A stretch of 64,000 nucleotides of DNA from JAXDAY01 sp034679345. GTDB lineage: Bacteria; Eisenbacteria; RBG-16-71-46; CAIMUX01; VGJL01. Location of the stretch: positions 124,001 through 188,000 of the forward strand of contig JAXDAY010000031.1 in NCBI GenBank assembly GCA_034679345.1, written 5' to 3'. Every line of letters begins with the position of its first letter. Positions within the stretch are counted from its first letter, which is position 1. Both the position numbers and the translations under genes were made by a program. This document shows positions 39,943 through 48,559 of this stretch, one piece after another. Under the pieces are notes generated by a model, which saw only the letters and a program-made list of their open reading frames with translations, was not told the DNA's origin and searched no databases.

Positions 39943-40739
39943 GAGCATGGAGGCTCGCCCAGATCCGCAAGCGGACCCGCCCCCGTCCCCTGGAGGCGGG
40001 CGGTCCCCGTTGGGAGGAGGATCGGCGCCTCGCCCCACCGCGTCTCAAGAGGGCCGCGACGATATCCCTCCTGCTCCACCTGGTCGCCGCCATCGCGCTC
40101 ACGGCCGGAATCCCGCGGGCGAGGCGTCCGAGCGTCCGCCTGACCGGCATGCCAGTGGAGATCGTGAGCCTCACATCGCCGCCATCGATCCGCGCCAGCG
40201 CGCCGCGAGCGGCCACGCCGGCGGTGGAGACGCGAAAGCCCGAGAAGCCCGCGCCCAGGCAGACGGCGACGATCAAGAGGCCGGAGAAGTCGAAGGCGCA
40301 GCCGGTGCCCGTGAAGGAGCCCCCTGCGAAGAGGCAGGATCTGTCGGCGTCGAAGGCCTCGGAAGGGGACTCGACCGGCGTGATTCGCAGCCGGGTGGGC
40401 TTTGGAGGGGGAGGGCAAGGATCCCTGGAGCTCGGCGTCGAAGGTCCCATCTCGCCTTACGCGTACTATCTCATGTCCGTGCGCGACAAGGTGGCAAGCA
40501 ACTGGAATCCTCCCGCGGGCGTCGCCGCGAAGGGAAGGGAACTCGCGGCGATGATCAACTTCCGCATCGACCGCTCGGGGAAGATCGTCGCCAGCTACAT
40601 CGAGGAGCCCTCCGGCGCCGGGGTGTTCGACCAGGCGGGCCTCAGGGCGATCGTTCAGTCCGATCCCTTGCCGCCGCTTCCCCGGGACTACGCGGGAGAT
40701 TGGCTGGGCATCCATCTGCGTTTCCTCTACAAGGACTAG
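39939..40739 (+). CDS. TonB/TolA-like energy-transducing protein
   Basis: A 266-residue protein. The GTG at 39939 overlaps the upstream stop as GTGA and has GGAGGAGGG 11 bases before it. One membrane helix at about 39-58 (AATISLLLHLVAAIALTAGIP) follows a basic cytoplasmic start. The periplasmic linker is rich in Pro, Lys and Glu (KPEKPAPRQTATIKRPEKS). The C-terminal about 90 residues form a TonB/TolA domain (YYLMSVRDKVASNWNPP, INFRIDRSGKIVASYIEEPSG, LPPLPRDYAGDWLGIHLRFLY). Directly upstream of tolB, it is most likely TolA in function; a motor of the TolQR or ExbBD type must be encoded elsewhere. A TonB role with the receptor at 9.7 kb is possible. Confidence 0.82.
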   Translation: MRAWRLAQIRKRTRPRPLEAGGPRWEEDRRLAPPRLKRAATISLLLHLVAAIALTAGIPRARRPSVRLTGMPVEIVSLTSPPSIRASAPRAATPAVETRKPEKPAPRQTATIKRPEKSKAQPVPVKEPPAKRQDLSASKASEGDSTGVIRSRVGFGGGGQGSLELGVEGPISPYAYYLMSVRDKVASNWNPPAGVAAKGRELAAMINFRIDRSGKIVASYIEEPSGAGVFDQAGLRAIVQSDPLPPLPRDYAGDWLGIHLRFLYKD

Positions 40740-40752
40740 GAGATCCAAGCTG

Positions 40753-42039
40753 ATGAGTCGACGATCCGTCCTGTTCCTGTTCCCCCTCGTCTGCGGATTC
40801 TGCGCGAACCGGGCCCCGGCGCAGTCGGAGTACCAGCTGGAGATCACCGCGGGACAGCTCTTCCGCATGCCGCTGCACGTCTACGACATCATGAGCGAGG
40901 GATTGGGTCCGATCCGATTCGGCGGAGGGGAAAGCCCCGATCAGGTGCTGCAGCGCGACCTGGAGTACTCCGGCTTCTTCATTCTGAGTCGCGGAACCAC
41001 CTTCGACCCGGCGAATCCCGCCGCCGGAGCGCCGGCAGGCACGCGCGCGGTCGTCTCCGCGGTGATCATGGACTCGTGGGGGCGCAGCGTGGTGCGAGGA
41101 ACCCTGACCGATGGAGCGACAAGAAGCCGGATCTTCGAGTCCGACTATCCCCTCGGCAACCCGCCGAACCGCTGGGCGATCCACGCCTTCGCCGACGAGA
41201 TCGTCCTTCACCTGACGGGTGAGCGCGGCGTTTCGCAGACGCGGATCGCCTACGTGCGCGACCATGGCGGAACAAGGGAGATCCATGTCATCGACTACGA
41301 TGGCGCCAACGACCGGCAGCTGACGAGGCTGGGCACGATCGTCCTCTCGCCCGCGTGGGCTCCTTCCGGCGATCGGCTCGCATTCACGAGCTTCGGCGGC
41401 GGGGCGAGAACGGTCGTCGGCCTCGGGTTGCTGGATGGACGCTACTGGACGGTTTCCCCCTCGGAGGGGATGAACGCGTCGCCCGCCTGGGCTCCGGATG
41501 GCAGGCACATCGCCTTCACGCGCAGCGTCGACGGAAACGCGGAGATCTACGTGGCGCCGAGCCAGGGCGGAAATCCAAGCCGGCTGACCTTCAATCCCAT
41601 GATCGACACCTCGCCGACGTTCAGCCCCGACGGCCGGTTCATCGCGTTCACCAGCGACCGCACCGGACAGCCGCAGGTCTATGTCATGGATCGCGAGGGC
41701 GGAAACACGCGTCGGATCACGTTCCTGGGCCAGCAATCCGACAGCCCGGACTGGTCGCCCGAGGGCGATCGGATCGCGTTCGTCTGCCTGATCGACAACG
41801 TTTTCGACATCTGCACCATCCGCGCCGACGGAAGCGACATCCGGAGATTGACGGCGGGGGAGGGGATGCACGAGAACCCTCGCTGGGCGCCGGATGGACG
41901 GCACCTCGTCTACTCGAAGAAATCGGGAGGCGAGCGGCGCATCTGGGTGATGGCCTCCGACGGATCGGGGAAACGTGCCTTGACCGGCGGAAACGGCGAT
42001 CAATACAATCCTGCATGGTCTCCGGCTCTGAGCCAGTGA
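40753..42039 (+). CDS. tolB: Tol-Pal system beta-propeller protein TolB
   Basis: A 428-residue periplasmic protein. Signal peptide RSVLFLFPLVCGFCANRAPAQ. The N-terminal TolB domain (about 25-170, DLEYSGFFILSRG, AIHAFADEIVLHLTGERG) precedes a six-bladed WD40-like propeller with repeated phrases of the type SPAWAPSGDRLAFTS, SPTFSPDGRFIAFTSD, SPDWSPEGDRIAFV and NPRWAPDGRHLVYS. TolB binds Pal and acts in outer-membrane constriction during division. It lies 13 bases after the TolA-like gene and 41 bases before pal. Confidence 0.95.
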   Translation: MSRRSVLFLFPLVCGFCANRAPAQSEYQLEITAGQLFRMPLHVYDIMSEGLGPIRFGGGESPDQVLQRDLEYSGFFILSRGTTFDPANPAAGAPAGTRAVVSAVIMDSWGRSVVRGTLTDGATRSRIFESDYPLGNPPNRWAIHAFADEIVLHLTGERGVSQTRIAYVRDHGGTREIHVIDYDGANDRQLTRLGTIVLSPAWAPSGDRLAFTSFGGGARTVVGLGLLDGRYWTVSPSEGMNASPAWAPDGRHIAFTRSVDGNAEIYVAPSQGGNPSRLTFNPMIDTSPTFSPDGRFIAFTSDRTGQPQVYVMDREGGNTRRITFLGQQSDSPDWSPEGDRIAFVCLIDNVFDICTIRADGSDIRRLTAGEGMHENPRWAPDGRHLVYSKKSGGERRIWVMASDGSGKRALTGGNGDQYNPAWSPALSQ

Positions 42040-42080
42040 TCGGGTCGGAGGGGGGGAATCTCAGGGAAAGGAGCGAGATG

Positions 42081-42599
42081 ATGGCTTTGCATCCTGTCGC
42101 AGTGCGGCGCCTGCTAGTCTGTCTCCTGATCGTAGCGGTCGGCGTCTCCTTCGGCTGCTCGAAGAAGCCGAAGCCCACGACGGATGTCGTGAAGACCGAG
42201 ACCCCGGAGCCGGCGCCGGTGGAGCAGACTCCGGTGGAACCGGCAAAGCCCGCGGAGCCCGCGGAAATCGTCCTCGAGGACATCTTCTTCGACTACGACA
42301 AGCACAACCTTCGCGATGACGCCCGGACGACGATGGAGCGCAATGGACGCGTTATGACCGGCAATCCGGGGATCGCCGTCCTGCTCGAGGGGCATTGTGA
42401 CGAGCGCGGCACCGTGGAGTACAACCTTGCCCTGGGAGACCGCCGCGCGCAGAGCGCGAAGAACTACTTGATCCAGTTCGGCGTGGGCGCCGACCGGATC
42501 TCGACGATCAGTTATGGGGAGGAGCGCCCCTTCGCCCAGGGAAGCGGCGAGAGCGCCTGGTCTCAGAATCGTCGTGTCCACTTCGTCATCCAGAAGTAA
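42081..42599 (+). CDS. pal: Peptidoglycan-associated lipoprotein Pal
   Basis: A 172-residue outer-membrane lipoprotein. Start: two ATGs in a row (42078 and 42081); AAAGGAG is better spaced for 42081. The signal VRRLLVCLLIVAVGVSFGC is followed by a Pro/Thr/Glu-rich linker (TPEPAPVEQTPVEPAKPAEPA). The OmpA-like domain (about 75-172) has FFDYDKHNLRDDA and the diaminopimelate-binding LEGHCDERGTVEYNLALGDRRA. It tethers the outer membrane to peptidoglycan and binds TolB. A terminator-like hairpin follows at 42632-42661, before cpoB. Confidence 0.95.
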   Translation: MALHPVAVRRLLVCLLIVAVGVSFGCSKKPKPTTDVVKTETPEPAPVEQTPVEPAKPAEPAEIVLEDIFFDYDKHNLRDDARTTMERNGRVMTGNPGIAVLLEGHCDERGTVEYNLALGDRRAQSAKNYLIQFGVGADRISTISYGEERPFAQGSGESAWSQNRRVHFVIQK

Positions 42600-42631
42600 T
42601 CGGCCCTCCCTGGAGGGACCGAGTAGCGCGA

Positions 42632-42661
42632 GACCCCGCCGTTCGAGCGATCGGCGGGGTC
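42632..42661 (+). terminator. Hairpin between pal and cpoB
   Basis: Perfect 10-bp arms GACCCCGCCG and CGGCGGGGTC with a 10-base loop, followed by GATCCGTTCC. It would reduce read-through from pal into cpoB. A smaller hairpin (CCCTCC-CT-GGAGGG, 42604-42617) stands just before it. Confidence 0.55.
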
Positions 42662-42699
42662 GATCCGTTCCATCGAGAATCGTGACGGGAGGATCGTCC

Positions 42700-43458
42700 A
42701 TGCGGACAGGGATGGTGCGGTTGGTTCCGGTGGCTCTGCTGCTGCTCAACGGGTGCTATGGCGCCAAGCTGATTCGGCAGCCGATCGCCGTGGACGAAAC
42801 GGAACAGAAGATCGAGTCGCTGAGCGAGAGGCAGACGATGCTCGAGGAGACCGCGAAGCGACTGGAGGAAGCGACGGCGCGGCAGGAGGAGATGTTGCGC
42901 TCCCTGCGCGCCGACACGCAAACCAGGCTCCAGGAGATCGCCGACGGGCTGCTGGCGCTCCAGAACCAGATGAGCGACCAGGCGGACCGCTCCGCCTCCC
43001 ACGCTCGCGTCCCGGATTGGCAGCCGGTGACGCCGGTCCAGCCGGCTCCCACCGACTCCGGCTCCGCTCCCGCTTGGAGCCCGGGCCAGCTCAAGCCGAT
43101 CTACGACAACGCGTACCTCGATCTGAATCGCGGCAACTACTCCCTGGCGTCGCTCGGCTTCAGGGATTTCCTCTCGCGCAGCCCCGACTCCGATCTGGCG
43201 GACAACGCGCAATACTGGATTGGGGAGTGCTACTACGCCCAGCGCGACTTCACGAAGGCGATCGAGGAGTTCGGCAAGGTGGAGCAGGTCTACCCGAGGG
43301 GGGACAAAGTCCCTGCTGCGAAGCTCAAGATCGCCTACAGCCACCTGCAGCTCGAGAACCGCACGGCGGCCCGAAACGAGCTCCGCGATCTGCTGCGGCG
43401 GTTCCCGAACAGCGAGGAGGCGGCGCAAGCCCGCTCGAAGCTCTCCTCCCTCGAGTGA
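42700..43458 (+). CDS. cpoB: Tol-Pal associated TPR protein CpoB/YbgF
   Basis: A 252-residue protein, ATG at 42700 behind GGGAGG. Unusually for CpoB it carries a lipoprotein-type signal (RLVPVALLLLNGC, lipidated Cys at about 18). Residues about 30-100 form a trimerising coiled coil (KIESLSERQTMLEETAKRLEEATARQEEMLRSL). After a Pro-rich linker, the C-terminal part (about 130-252) has three TPR-like repeats (YDNAYLDLNRGNYSLASLGFRDFL; QYWIGECYYAQRDFTKAIEEF; LKIAYSHLQLENRTAARNELRDLL). CpoB coordinates PBP1B with Tol during outer-membrane constriction. Its stop overlaps the following MFS gene as GTGA. Confidence 0.9.
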   Translation: MRTGMVRLVPVALLLLNGCYGAKLIRQPIAVDETEQKIESLSERQTMLEETAKRLEEATARQEEMLRSLRADTQTRLQEIADGLLALQNQMSDQADRSASHARVPDWQPVTPVQPAPTDSGSAPAWSPGQLKPIYDNAYLDLNRGNYSLASLGFRDFLSRSPDSDLADNAQYWIGECYYAQRDFTKAIEEFGKVEQVYPRGDKVPAAKLKIAYSHLQLENRTAARNELRDLLRRFPNSEEAAQARSKLSSLE

Positions 43459-44627
43459 GCCGAATCGGTCCGCAAGGAGCGGCGAGGATCTGCGCTTCAG
43501 GGCTCGCCGCCGATTTCGCGACCTATCTCATCCTCACGGCCGTTCCGCTGAAGGCGATCGAGCTGGGGGCCGGCCCGGTGATCCTGGGGCTCCTGCCGGC
43601 GCTCTCGGCGTCGATCTACATTCTCTCCGCCTTCGCGTTCGGTCGGATCTCCGACGCGGGAGGCCGCCTGCGCATCGCCCGATTCGGAGCCGCCTCCATC
43701 GGTGTGGGATCGATCTTCCTCGCGCTGGCGAGCACGATCCCGGCGCTCTTCGTCTTCCTGCCGCTCGTGGCACTCGGCGGCGGGCTCTTCTGGCCGACGA
43801 TCCAGGGCGAGCTGGGGGCGCGCTCGCGCCCGGAGGAGCTGGCCCGCGCCGCGGGGAGTTTCAATGTCGCCTGGTCGGCGGGAAAGATGCTCGGCTATCT
43901 CGCGGCCGGCCAGCTCGTCGCGCGCTACGGTTCCGTCGCGCCGCTTCTGCTCGCGCCATTCGTGGAACTAGCCGTGCTCTTCTTGATTCCCGGGCACTCG
44001 CTTTCAGCGGCGCCCGCCGCGCCACCTACGAGCCCGCACCCGGTCGAGGCGATCCCCGCCGCGCGCTACCGCGCCGCCGCATGGGCAGCCAATCTCGTGG
44101 CCTTCGGCGTCGGGGCGACGCTCAACTACCAGTTTCCGAAGCGGATCCTCACCCTGGGCCTCCAGGCGAGCGATTTCGGCAACTACCTCGCCCTGGTCGG
44201 GCTCTCCCAGACCGTCACCTTCGCGATCCTTGGGGCTCGCTCCGGATGGGAGCGACGTCGCGCCTCGTTCCTCGTGCCTGCCGTGGCCGGGGTCGCCTCG
44301 CTCTCGATCCTCCTCGCCGCGGACACCCGAGGCGCCATCCTGGCGACGGCGCCGGGGATCGGCCTCGCTCTCGGCGTCGCCTATAGCCTGAGCCTCTACC
44401 ACTCCCTCCACACGCCCGCGGGGCACGGCCGGAATGCCGGGATCCACGAGGCGCTCCTGGGTAGCGGAGCCTTGCTCCTGCCGCTCGCGGGCGGCCTTGC
44501 CGCCCGGGCGGGTGGGCTCGGCGCGCCCTATCTTCTCTGCGCCGTAGCGATGGGCATCGTCATCCTGCTTAGCCTCTACTGGCTCAGGCCGGCGTCGCGG
44601 GAGGATCGGGCGGGCGCTCCAAGGTGA
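43455..44627 (+). CDS. MFS permease
   Basis: A 390-residue inner-membrane protein with about 12 hydrophobic helices. The GTG at 43455 overlaps the cpoB stop (GTGA) and has no separate ribosome site, so coupling is likely. The MFS loop 2-3 motif is recognisable as FGRISDAGGRLRIARFG. The second half begins near YRAAAWAANLVAFGVGATLNY. No substrate is suggested by the sequence. The 3' end overlaps the convergent flavin-reductase gene by 44 bp. Confidence 0.85.
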   Translation: MSRIGPQGAARICASGLAADFATYLILTAVPLKAIELGAGPVILGLLPALSASIYILSAFAFGRISDAGGRLRIARFGAASIGVGSIFLALASTIPALFVFLPLVALGGGLFWPTIQGELGARSRPEELARAAGSFNVAWSAGKMLGYLAAGQLVARYGSVAPLLLAPFVELAVLFLIPGHSLSAAPAAPPTSPHPVEAIPAARYRAAAWAANLVAFGVGATLNYQFPKRILTLGLQASDFGNYLALVGLSQTVTFAILGARSGWERRRASFLVPAVAGVASLSILLAADTRGAILATAPGIGLALGVAYSLSLYHSLHTPAGHGRNAGIHEALLGSGALLLPLAGGLAARAGGLGAPYLLCAVAMGIVILLSLYWLRPASREDRAGAPR

Positions 44628-45219
44628 ACAGCGATCCCTCGCCGGTCGTGCAGTAGTAGGAGCCTCCCATCCTGCCGATCAGATCGCACTTGATCGGGTC
44701 GATCGCGCCGTCGGACAGGACCGAGTCGTGGACCCGGATGTGGAGCACTTCGCCGATGATGTAGTGGCTCGCGATCGGCCCGCTGCCGTGAGGAACGATC
44801 GCGTAGAGCCGGCACTCCAACGCAAACGCGCTCTCGGCCACGCGCGCGGGTCGGACGCGCGCGGAGGGTTCCTCGGTGAAGCCGGATGGAATCCACTCGC
44901 TCTCGCCGCGGGGCAGCGTGGCGGAGGTCATGTTCATCCGCTCGGCCATGGCGCGGGAGACCGCGTTGATCACGTACTCCCGCGTCTCGCGGATATTCAG
45001 GAGCGTGTCCTTCTCGGCGCCGTGGCGGTTGTTCGTCACCGAGAAGACGACCGAGGGCGGATTCGCCCCTCCCATGTTGAAGTAGCTGAAGGGGGACAGG
45101 TTCGGCCTCCCGACGGAGTCGATCGTGCTGACGAAGGCGATGGGGCGCGGAGCGATGATCCTCGTCAGGAGCGCGTGCGCCTCGCGCGGCGTGATGCGGC
45201 CTGCGTCGTACTCGGTCAT
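44584..45219 (-). CDS. Flavin reductase-like domain protein (PF01613 type)
   Basis: A 211-residue FMN-binding protein. Family phrases: LTRIIAPRPIAFVSTIDSVG, NLSPFSYFNMGGANPP, KDTLLNIRETREYVINAVS and SHYIIGEVLHIRVHDSVL. These proteins reduce flavin for a partner oxygenase or bind flavin themselves. The ATG overlaps the hmgA stop (ATGA), so it is the last gene of the hppD-FAA hydrolase-hmgA unit and probably serves tyrosine or other aromatic catabolism. It overlaps the convergent MFS gene by 44 bp. Confidence 0.88.
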   Translation of the reverse strand: MTEYDAGRITPREAHALLTRIIAPRPIAFVSTIDSVGRPNLSPFSYFNMGGANPPSVVFSVTNNRHGAEKDTLLNIRETREYVINAVSRAMAERMNMTSATLPRGESEWIPSGFTEEPSARVRPARVAESAFALECRLYAIVPHGSGPIASHYIIGEVLHIRVHDSVLSDGAIDPIKCDLIGRMGGSYYCTTGEGSLFTLERPPDPPATPA

Positions 45220-46397
45220 CGCGCCCCTCCATCGTTCTGCGGCGCGTCGAGCCAGCTCAGCGGGTAGTCCGGATCGTCCACCGACTCGGCCTCCTTCGAG
45301 ACGAGGAGGGGTCGGAAGGCGTCGATCATCACCGCCAGCTCATCGGTTTCCCTCCGGCCGATCGAGGCTTCGGTCGTGCCGGGGTGGGGGCCATGCGGGA
45401 TTCCGTCCGGATGGAGCGTGATCGAGCCGTACTCGATTCCCTTGCGGCTCATGAACCGCTCCCGCGCGTAGTAGATCACCTCGTCGGTTCCGATGTTCGT
45501 GTGGTGATACGGAGTCGGGATCGCCTCGGGATGGTAGTCGTAGAGGCGCGGGACGAAGGAACAGACGACGAAGCCGTCCCCTTCGAAGGTCTGGTGGACG
45601 GGTGGCGGTTGGTGCAGGCGCCCGGTGATCGGCTCGAAGTCATCGATGTTGAGCGCCCAGGGGTAGAGATAGCCGTCCCAGCCGGCGACGTCGAAGGGAT
45701 GAGTGGCGTAGACGATGGAGTAGAGCGTGTTGCGCTGCTTCACCCGGATCTCGAACTCGCCGCGAGTCTCCTCGGGCGGCCGAAAAGCTGGCCGACGGAT
45801 GTCCCGCTCGCAGTAAGGCGAATGCTCCAGCAACTGGCCGTGGGGATTTCGGTAGCGCTTCGGGGTCCGCACGACCCCCGCGCTCTCGATGACGAGCAGG
45901 CGGTGCGGGACCGCGCCCATCCTCCACCGGTGCGTCACGCCGCGCGGAAGGACGAGATAGTCCCCCTTGCGGTACTCGAGATCCCCGAAGACCGACTCGA
46001 GAATCCCGGCGCCGTCGCTGACGAAGATGATCTCGTCGGCCTGGCCGTTTCGGTAAAACGCCTCCTGGCTCTCCGCCGGATGGGCGATCGAGATGGCGAT
46101 CTCGCGGTTGTAGAGGAGGGGACGGCGCCCCGTCATCGGATCGCCCCCTGGATCGAGACGCCCGGCGCGGATGTGGCGCGGCCGAAGACTGTGATCCTCC
46201 GCCTGCTGCCAGTCGGGGGCGAGGAAGACGCGATGCGAACGGATCTGGACGGGGCGCTGGATGTGGTAGAGCAGCGATGCGAGCCCGCTGAACCCTTCGT
46301 TGCCGAACAGCTCCTCGTAGAAGAGCCCGCCGTCCGCCTTGCGGAACTGGACGTGACGCTTCCTAGGAATCTCTCCCAGCTTGTGATAGAACGGCAT
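45216..46397 (-). CDS. hmgA: Homogentisate 1,2-dioxygenase
   Basis: A 393-residue cupin-type Fe(II) dioxygenase that opens homogentisate to maleylacetoacetate. The start (MPFYHKLGEIPRKRHVQFR) is typical of the bacterial form. Iron-site candidates are in TPYHHTNIGTDEVIY and in GIPHGPHPG. QADEIIFVSDGAG and GDYLVLPRGVTHRW come from the N-terminal cupin. It lies second from last in the operon, 15 bases after the FAA hydrolase gene, and overlaps the flavin reductase gene by 4 bases. Confidence 0.93.
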   Translation of the reverse strand: MPFYHKLGEIPRKRHVQFRKADGGLFYEELFGNEGFSGLASLLYHIQRPVQIRSHRVFLAPDWQQAEDHSLRPRHIRAGRLDPGGDPMTGRRPLLYNREIAISIAHPAESQEAFYRNGQADEIIFVSDGAGILESVFGDLEYRKGDYLVLPRGVTHRWRMGAVPHRLLVIESAGVVRTPKRYRNPHGQLLEHSPYCERDIRRPAFRPPEETRGEFEIRVKQRNTLYSIVYATHPFDVAGWDGYLYPWALNIDDFEPITGRLHQPPPVHQTFEGDGFVVCSFVPRLYDYHPEAIPTPYHHTNIGTDEVIYYARERFMSRKGIEYGSITLHPDGIPHGPHPGTTEASIGRRETDELAVMIDAFRPLLVSKEAESVDDPDYPLSWLDAPQNDGGAR

Positions 46398-46412
46398 CGC
46401 TCGCCTCCTTCC

Positions 46413-47348
46413 CTAGGAGCCCTCGATCAAGTGGTTGGTGAGAAGCCCGAGGCCGGACACAGCGAGGTCGATCCGATCCCCAGGCCGCAACCAGCCTCCC
46501 GCGGCCTCCGGGCCGATCTCCAGGATCGAGCCTCCTCCCATCGTTCCCGATCCGAGCAGGTCGCCGGGATAGAGCCAGACGCTTCGGCTCGCCCAGGCGA
46601 TCATTTCCTCGAAGCTCCAGTGGATCGCGCTCCAGTTTCCCCGAGCGAGGAGGCGGCCGTTGCGGCGCGCTTCCATCTCGAGGTCGTAGCCCTTGCCGTC
46701 GCGGGCTCCGGCGATCTCATCGGGGGTCACGAGGGCGGGGCCGATCGATGTGGCGAAGTCCTTGCCCTTCGCCGGACCGAGCCCGACGCGCATCTCGAGC
46801 CTCTGGATATCCCGCGCGCTCCAATCGTTCATGATGCAGTAGCCCGCGATGTAGGCGTGCGCGTCCTCGGTCGGGATGTCGCGCCCCGGCCGGCCGATGA
46901 CGCATGCGATCTCGAGCTCGAAGTCGAGTTCCTGCGTGTGCGGGGGCGCCGGCACGGCCTGGCCCGGGCCGAAGATCGCCGAGTGGTTGGAGAAGTAGAA
47001 GGCGGGGAACTGGTACCACTCCTCCGGCACATCGAGGCCGCGCTTGGCCCTCGCTCTGCGGACGTGCTCCTCGAAGGCGTAGAAGTCGCGGACCGAGTTG
47101 GGCCGCAGAAGCGGGGAGAGGAGCGCAACCTCGCTCGCGCCGTGAGTCTGAGCGCGCGATGGATCGCCGAGCAGCATCTCGCAGTGGCGCCTCGCCTCCC
47201 CGCTCGAGAGCAAGGTGATCGGGTCGGGCGGGAAGGGGCCGCGTCCCTTCTCCCAGGTTGCGGCCGGATCGAGGATCCCCTCGGCCGTCGCGATCCCCAC
47301 GCGGGGCGAGCCGCCCTTCCCCGCGGGGACGAACTGGACGATCCTCAC
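46413..47348 (-). CDS. Fumarylacetoacetate hydrolase family protein
   Basis: A 311-residue FAH-fold hydrolase. Metal ligands are in ELDFELEIACVIG and NDWSARDIQ, the D/E set of the family; GSGTMGGGSILE and LRPGDRIDLAVSGLG are typical C-terminal phrases. In this context it should cut fumarylacetoacetate (or directly maleylacetoacetate-derived product) to fumarate and acetoacetate. No maleylacetoacetate isomerase is encoded in the cluster, so this enzyme may accept the unisomerised compound or the isomerase lies elsewhere. It lies 20 bases after hppD. Confidence 0.9.
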   Translation of the reverse strand: MRIVQFVPAGKGGSPRVGIATAEGILDPAATWEKGRGPFPPDPITLLSSGEARRHCEMLLGDPSRAQTHGASEVALLSPLLRPNSVRDFYAFEEHVRRARAKRGLDVPEEWYQFPAFYFSNHSAIFGPGQAVPAPPHTQELDFELEIACVIGRPGRDIPTEDAHAYIAGYCIMNDWSARDIQRLEMRVGLGPAKGKDFATSIGPALVTPDEIAGARDGKGYDLEMEARRNGRLLARGNWSAIHWSFEEMIAWASRSVWLYPGDLLGSGTMGGGSILEIGPEAAGGWLRPGDRIDLAVSGLGLLTNHLIEGS

Positions 47349-47368
47349 CTGGGCTCCTTTCTTCGAGA

Positions 47369-48463
47369 TCAGAGATTGCCGCGCCGGGCCTGCTCGCGCT
47401 CGATCGATTCGAAGAGCGCCTTGAAGTTCCCCTTCCCGAAGCCCTGGCTTCCCTTGCGCTGGATCACCTCGTAGAAGAGGGTCGGACGGTCCTCCACCGG
47501 TTTCGTGAAGAGCTGAAGGAGGTATCCATCGGCGTCCCGGTCGACGAGGATCCGATGCTCGCGAATCGCGTCGAGGTCCTCGTCGATCTTGCCGACTCTG
47601 GCAGGCAGATCGTCGTAGTAGGCATCCGGCACGTCGAGGAACTCGACCCCGCGTTCCCGCATCTCGCCGATCGTCGTGAGGATGTCTCCCGTGAGCAGGG
47701 CGATATGCTGGATTCCCGGGCCGATGTTGAAGTCGATGTACTCCTGGATCTGGGACCGCCGCAGGCCGGGCGCGGGCTCGTTGATCGGCATCTTGATCCC
47801 GCCGTCGGCGCTCGCCATCACCTTCGATCGCAGGGCGGTATAGTCGGTCGAGATGTCCTTGTCGTCGAAGGTCAGGAAGTGATGGAATCCAAAGATCGCC
47901 TTGTACCAGTCGACCCAGGTATCCATCTTCTGGTCCTCCACGTTTGCGACCATGTGATCGACGCGCAGCAATCCCGCCCCGCCGCCCGGACGGCGGGCCT
48001 CTTCGTACCCGGGCAGAAACGGTCCGCTGTAACCCGAGCGCTGCACGAAGGTGTGGACCACCTCGCCATAGGCGTGGATCGTGGCGCGGGTGACCGTGCC
48101 TCCGTCGTCGCGCGAGGCGATCGGGGCCAGGATGCCCCTCGCTCCGCGCCGGAGCGACTCCTCGTAGGCGCGCTCGGCGTCCGAGACCTCGAAGACGACG
48201 TTGCGCACGCCGTCGCCGTGGAGCCGCACGAACTCGGCGACCTCCCCCTCGGGCAAGATCGAAGCGGTCACCGCCAGGCGGATCTTCCCCTGGGCGAGGG
48301 CGTAGCTCGCGCGGTCGCGGATCCCGGTTTCGGGGCCCGCGTAAGCGATCTGGTCGAAGCCGAGGGCGGTGCGGTAGAAGTGGGATGCCTGGAGGGCGTT
48401 GCCGACCCAGAGCTCCACATGGTCGATTCCGACGACATCCATAGGGGACGCGTTCTCAGCCAT
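47369..48463 (-). CDS. hppD: 4-hydroxyphenylpyruvate dioxygenase
   Basis: A 364-residue Fe(II) enzyme converting 4-hydroxyphenylpyruvate to homogentisate. The ATG at 48463 has AAGGAG 9 bases before it. Two VOC-type halves: VGIDHVELWVGN at about 11-22 and the catalytic half from about 167. Iron ligands are His170 (VDHMVAN), His253 (IQHIALLT) and Glu332 (FYEVIQRKG). The C-terminal gating helix is intact (GFGKGNFKALFESIEREQ). First gene of the tyrosine-degradation operon. Confidence 0.95.
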   Translation of the reverse strand: MAENASPMDVVGIDHVELWVGNALQASHFYRTALGFDQIAYAGPETGIRDRASYALAQGKIRLAVTASILPEGEVAEFVRLHGDGVRNVVFEVSDAERAYEESLRRGARGILAPIASRDDGGTVTRATIHAYGEVVHTFVQRSGYSGPFLPGYEEARRPGGGAGLLRVDHMVANVEDQKMDTWVDWYKAIFGFHHFLTFDDKDISTDYTALRSKVMASADGGIKMPINEPAPGLRRSQIQEYIDFNIGPGIQHIALLTGDILTTIGEMRERGVEFLDVPDAYYDDLPARVGKIDEDLDAIREHRILVDRDADGYLLQLFTKPVEDRPTLFYEVIQRKGSQGFGKGNFKALFESIEREQARRGNL

Positions 48464-48559
48464 CTTCCATTCTCCTTGGGACAAGAGTTCTTGGAACACG
48501 CGAGCCTAGCAGACTGCATGCTCGTCCCACAAGCGAGGCCGCGCTATCCTTGAAGCTCC

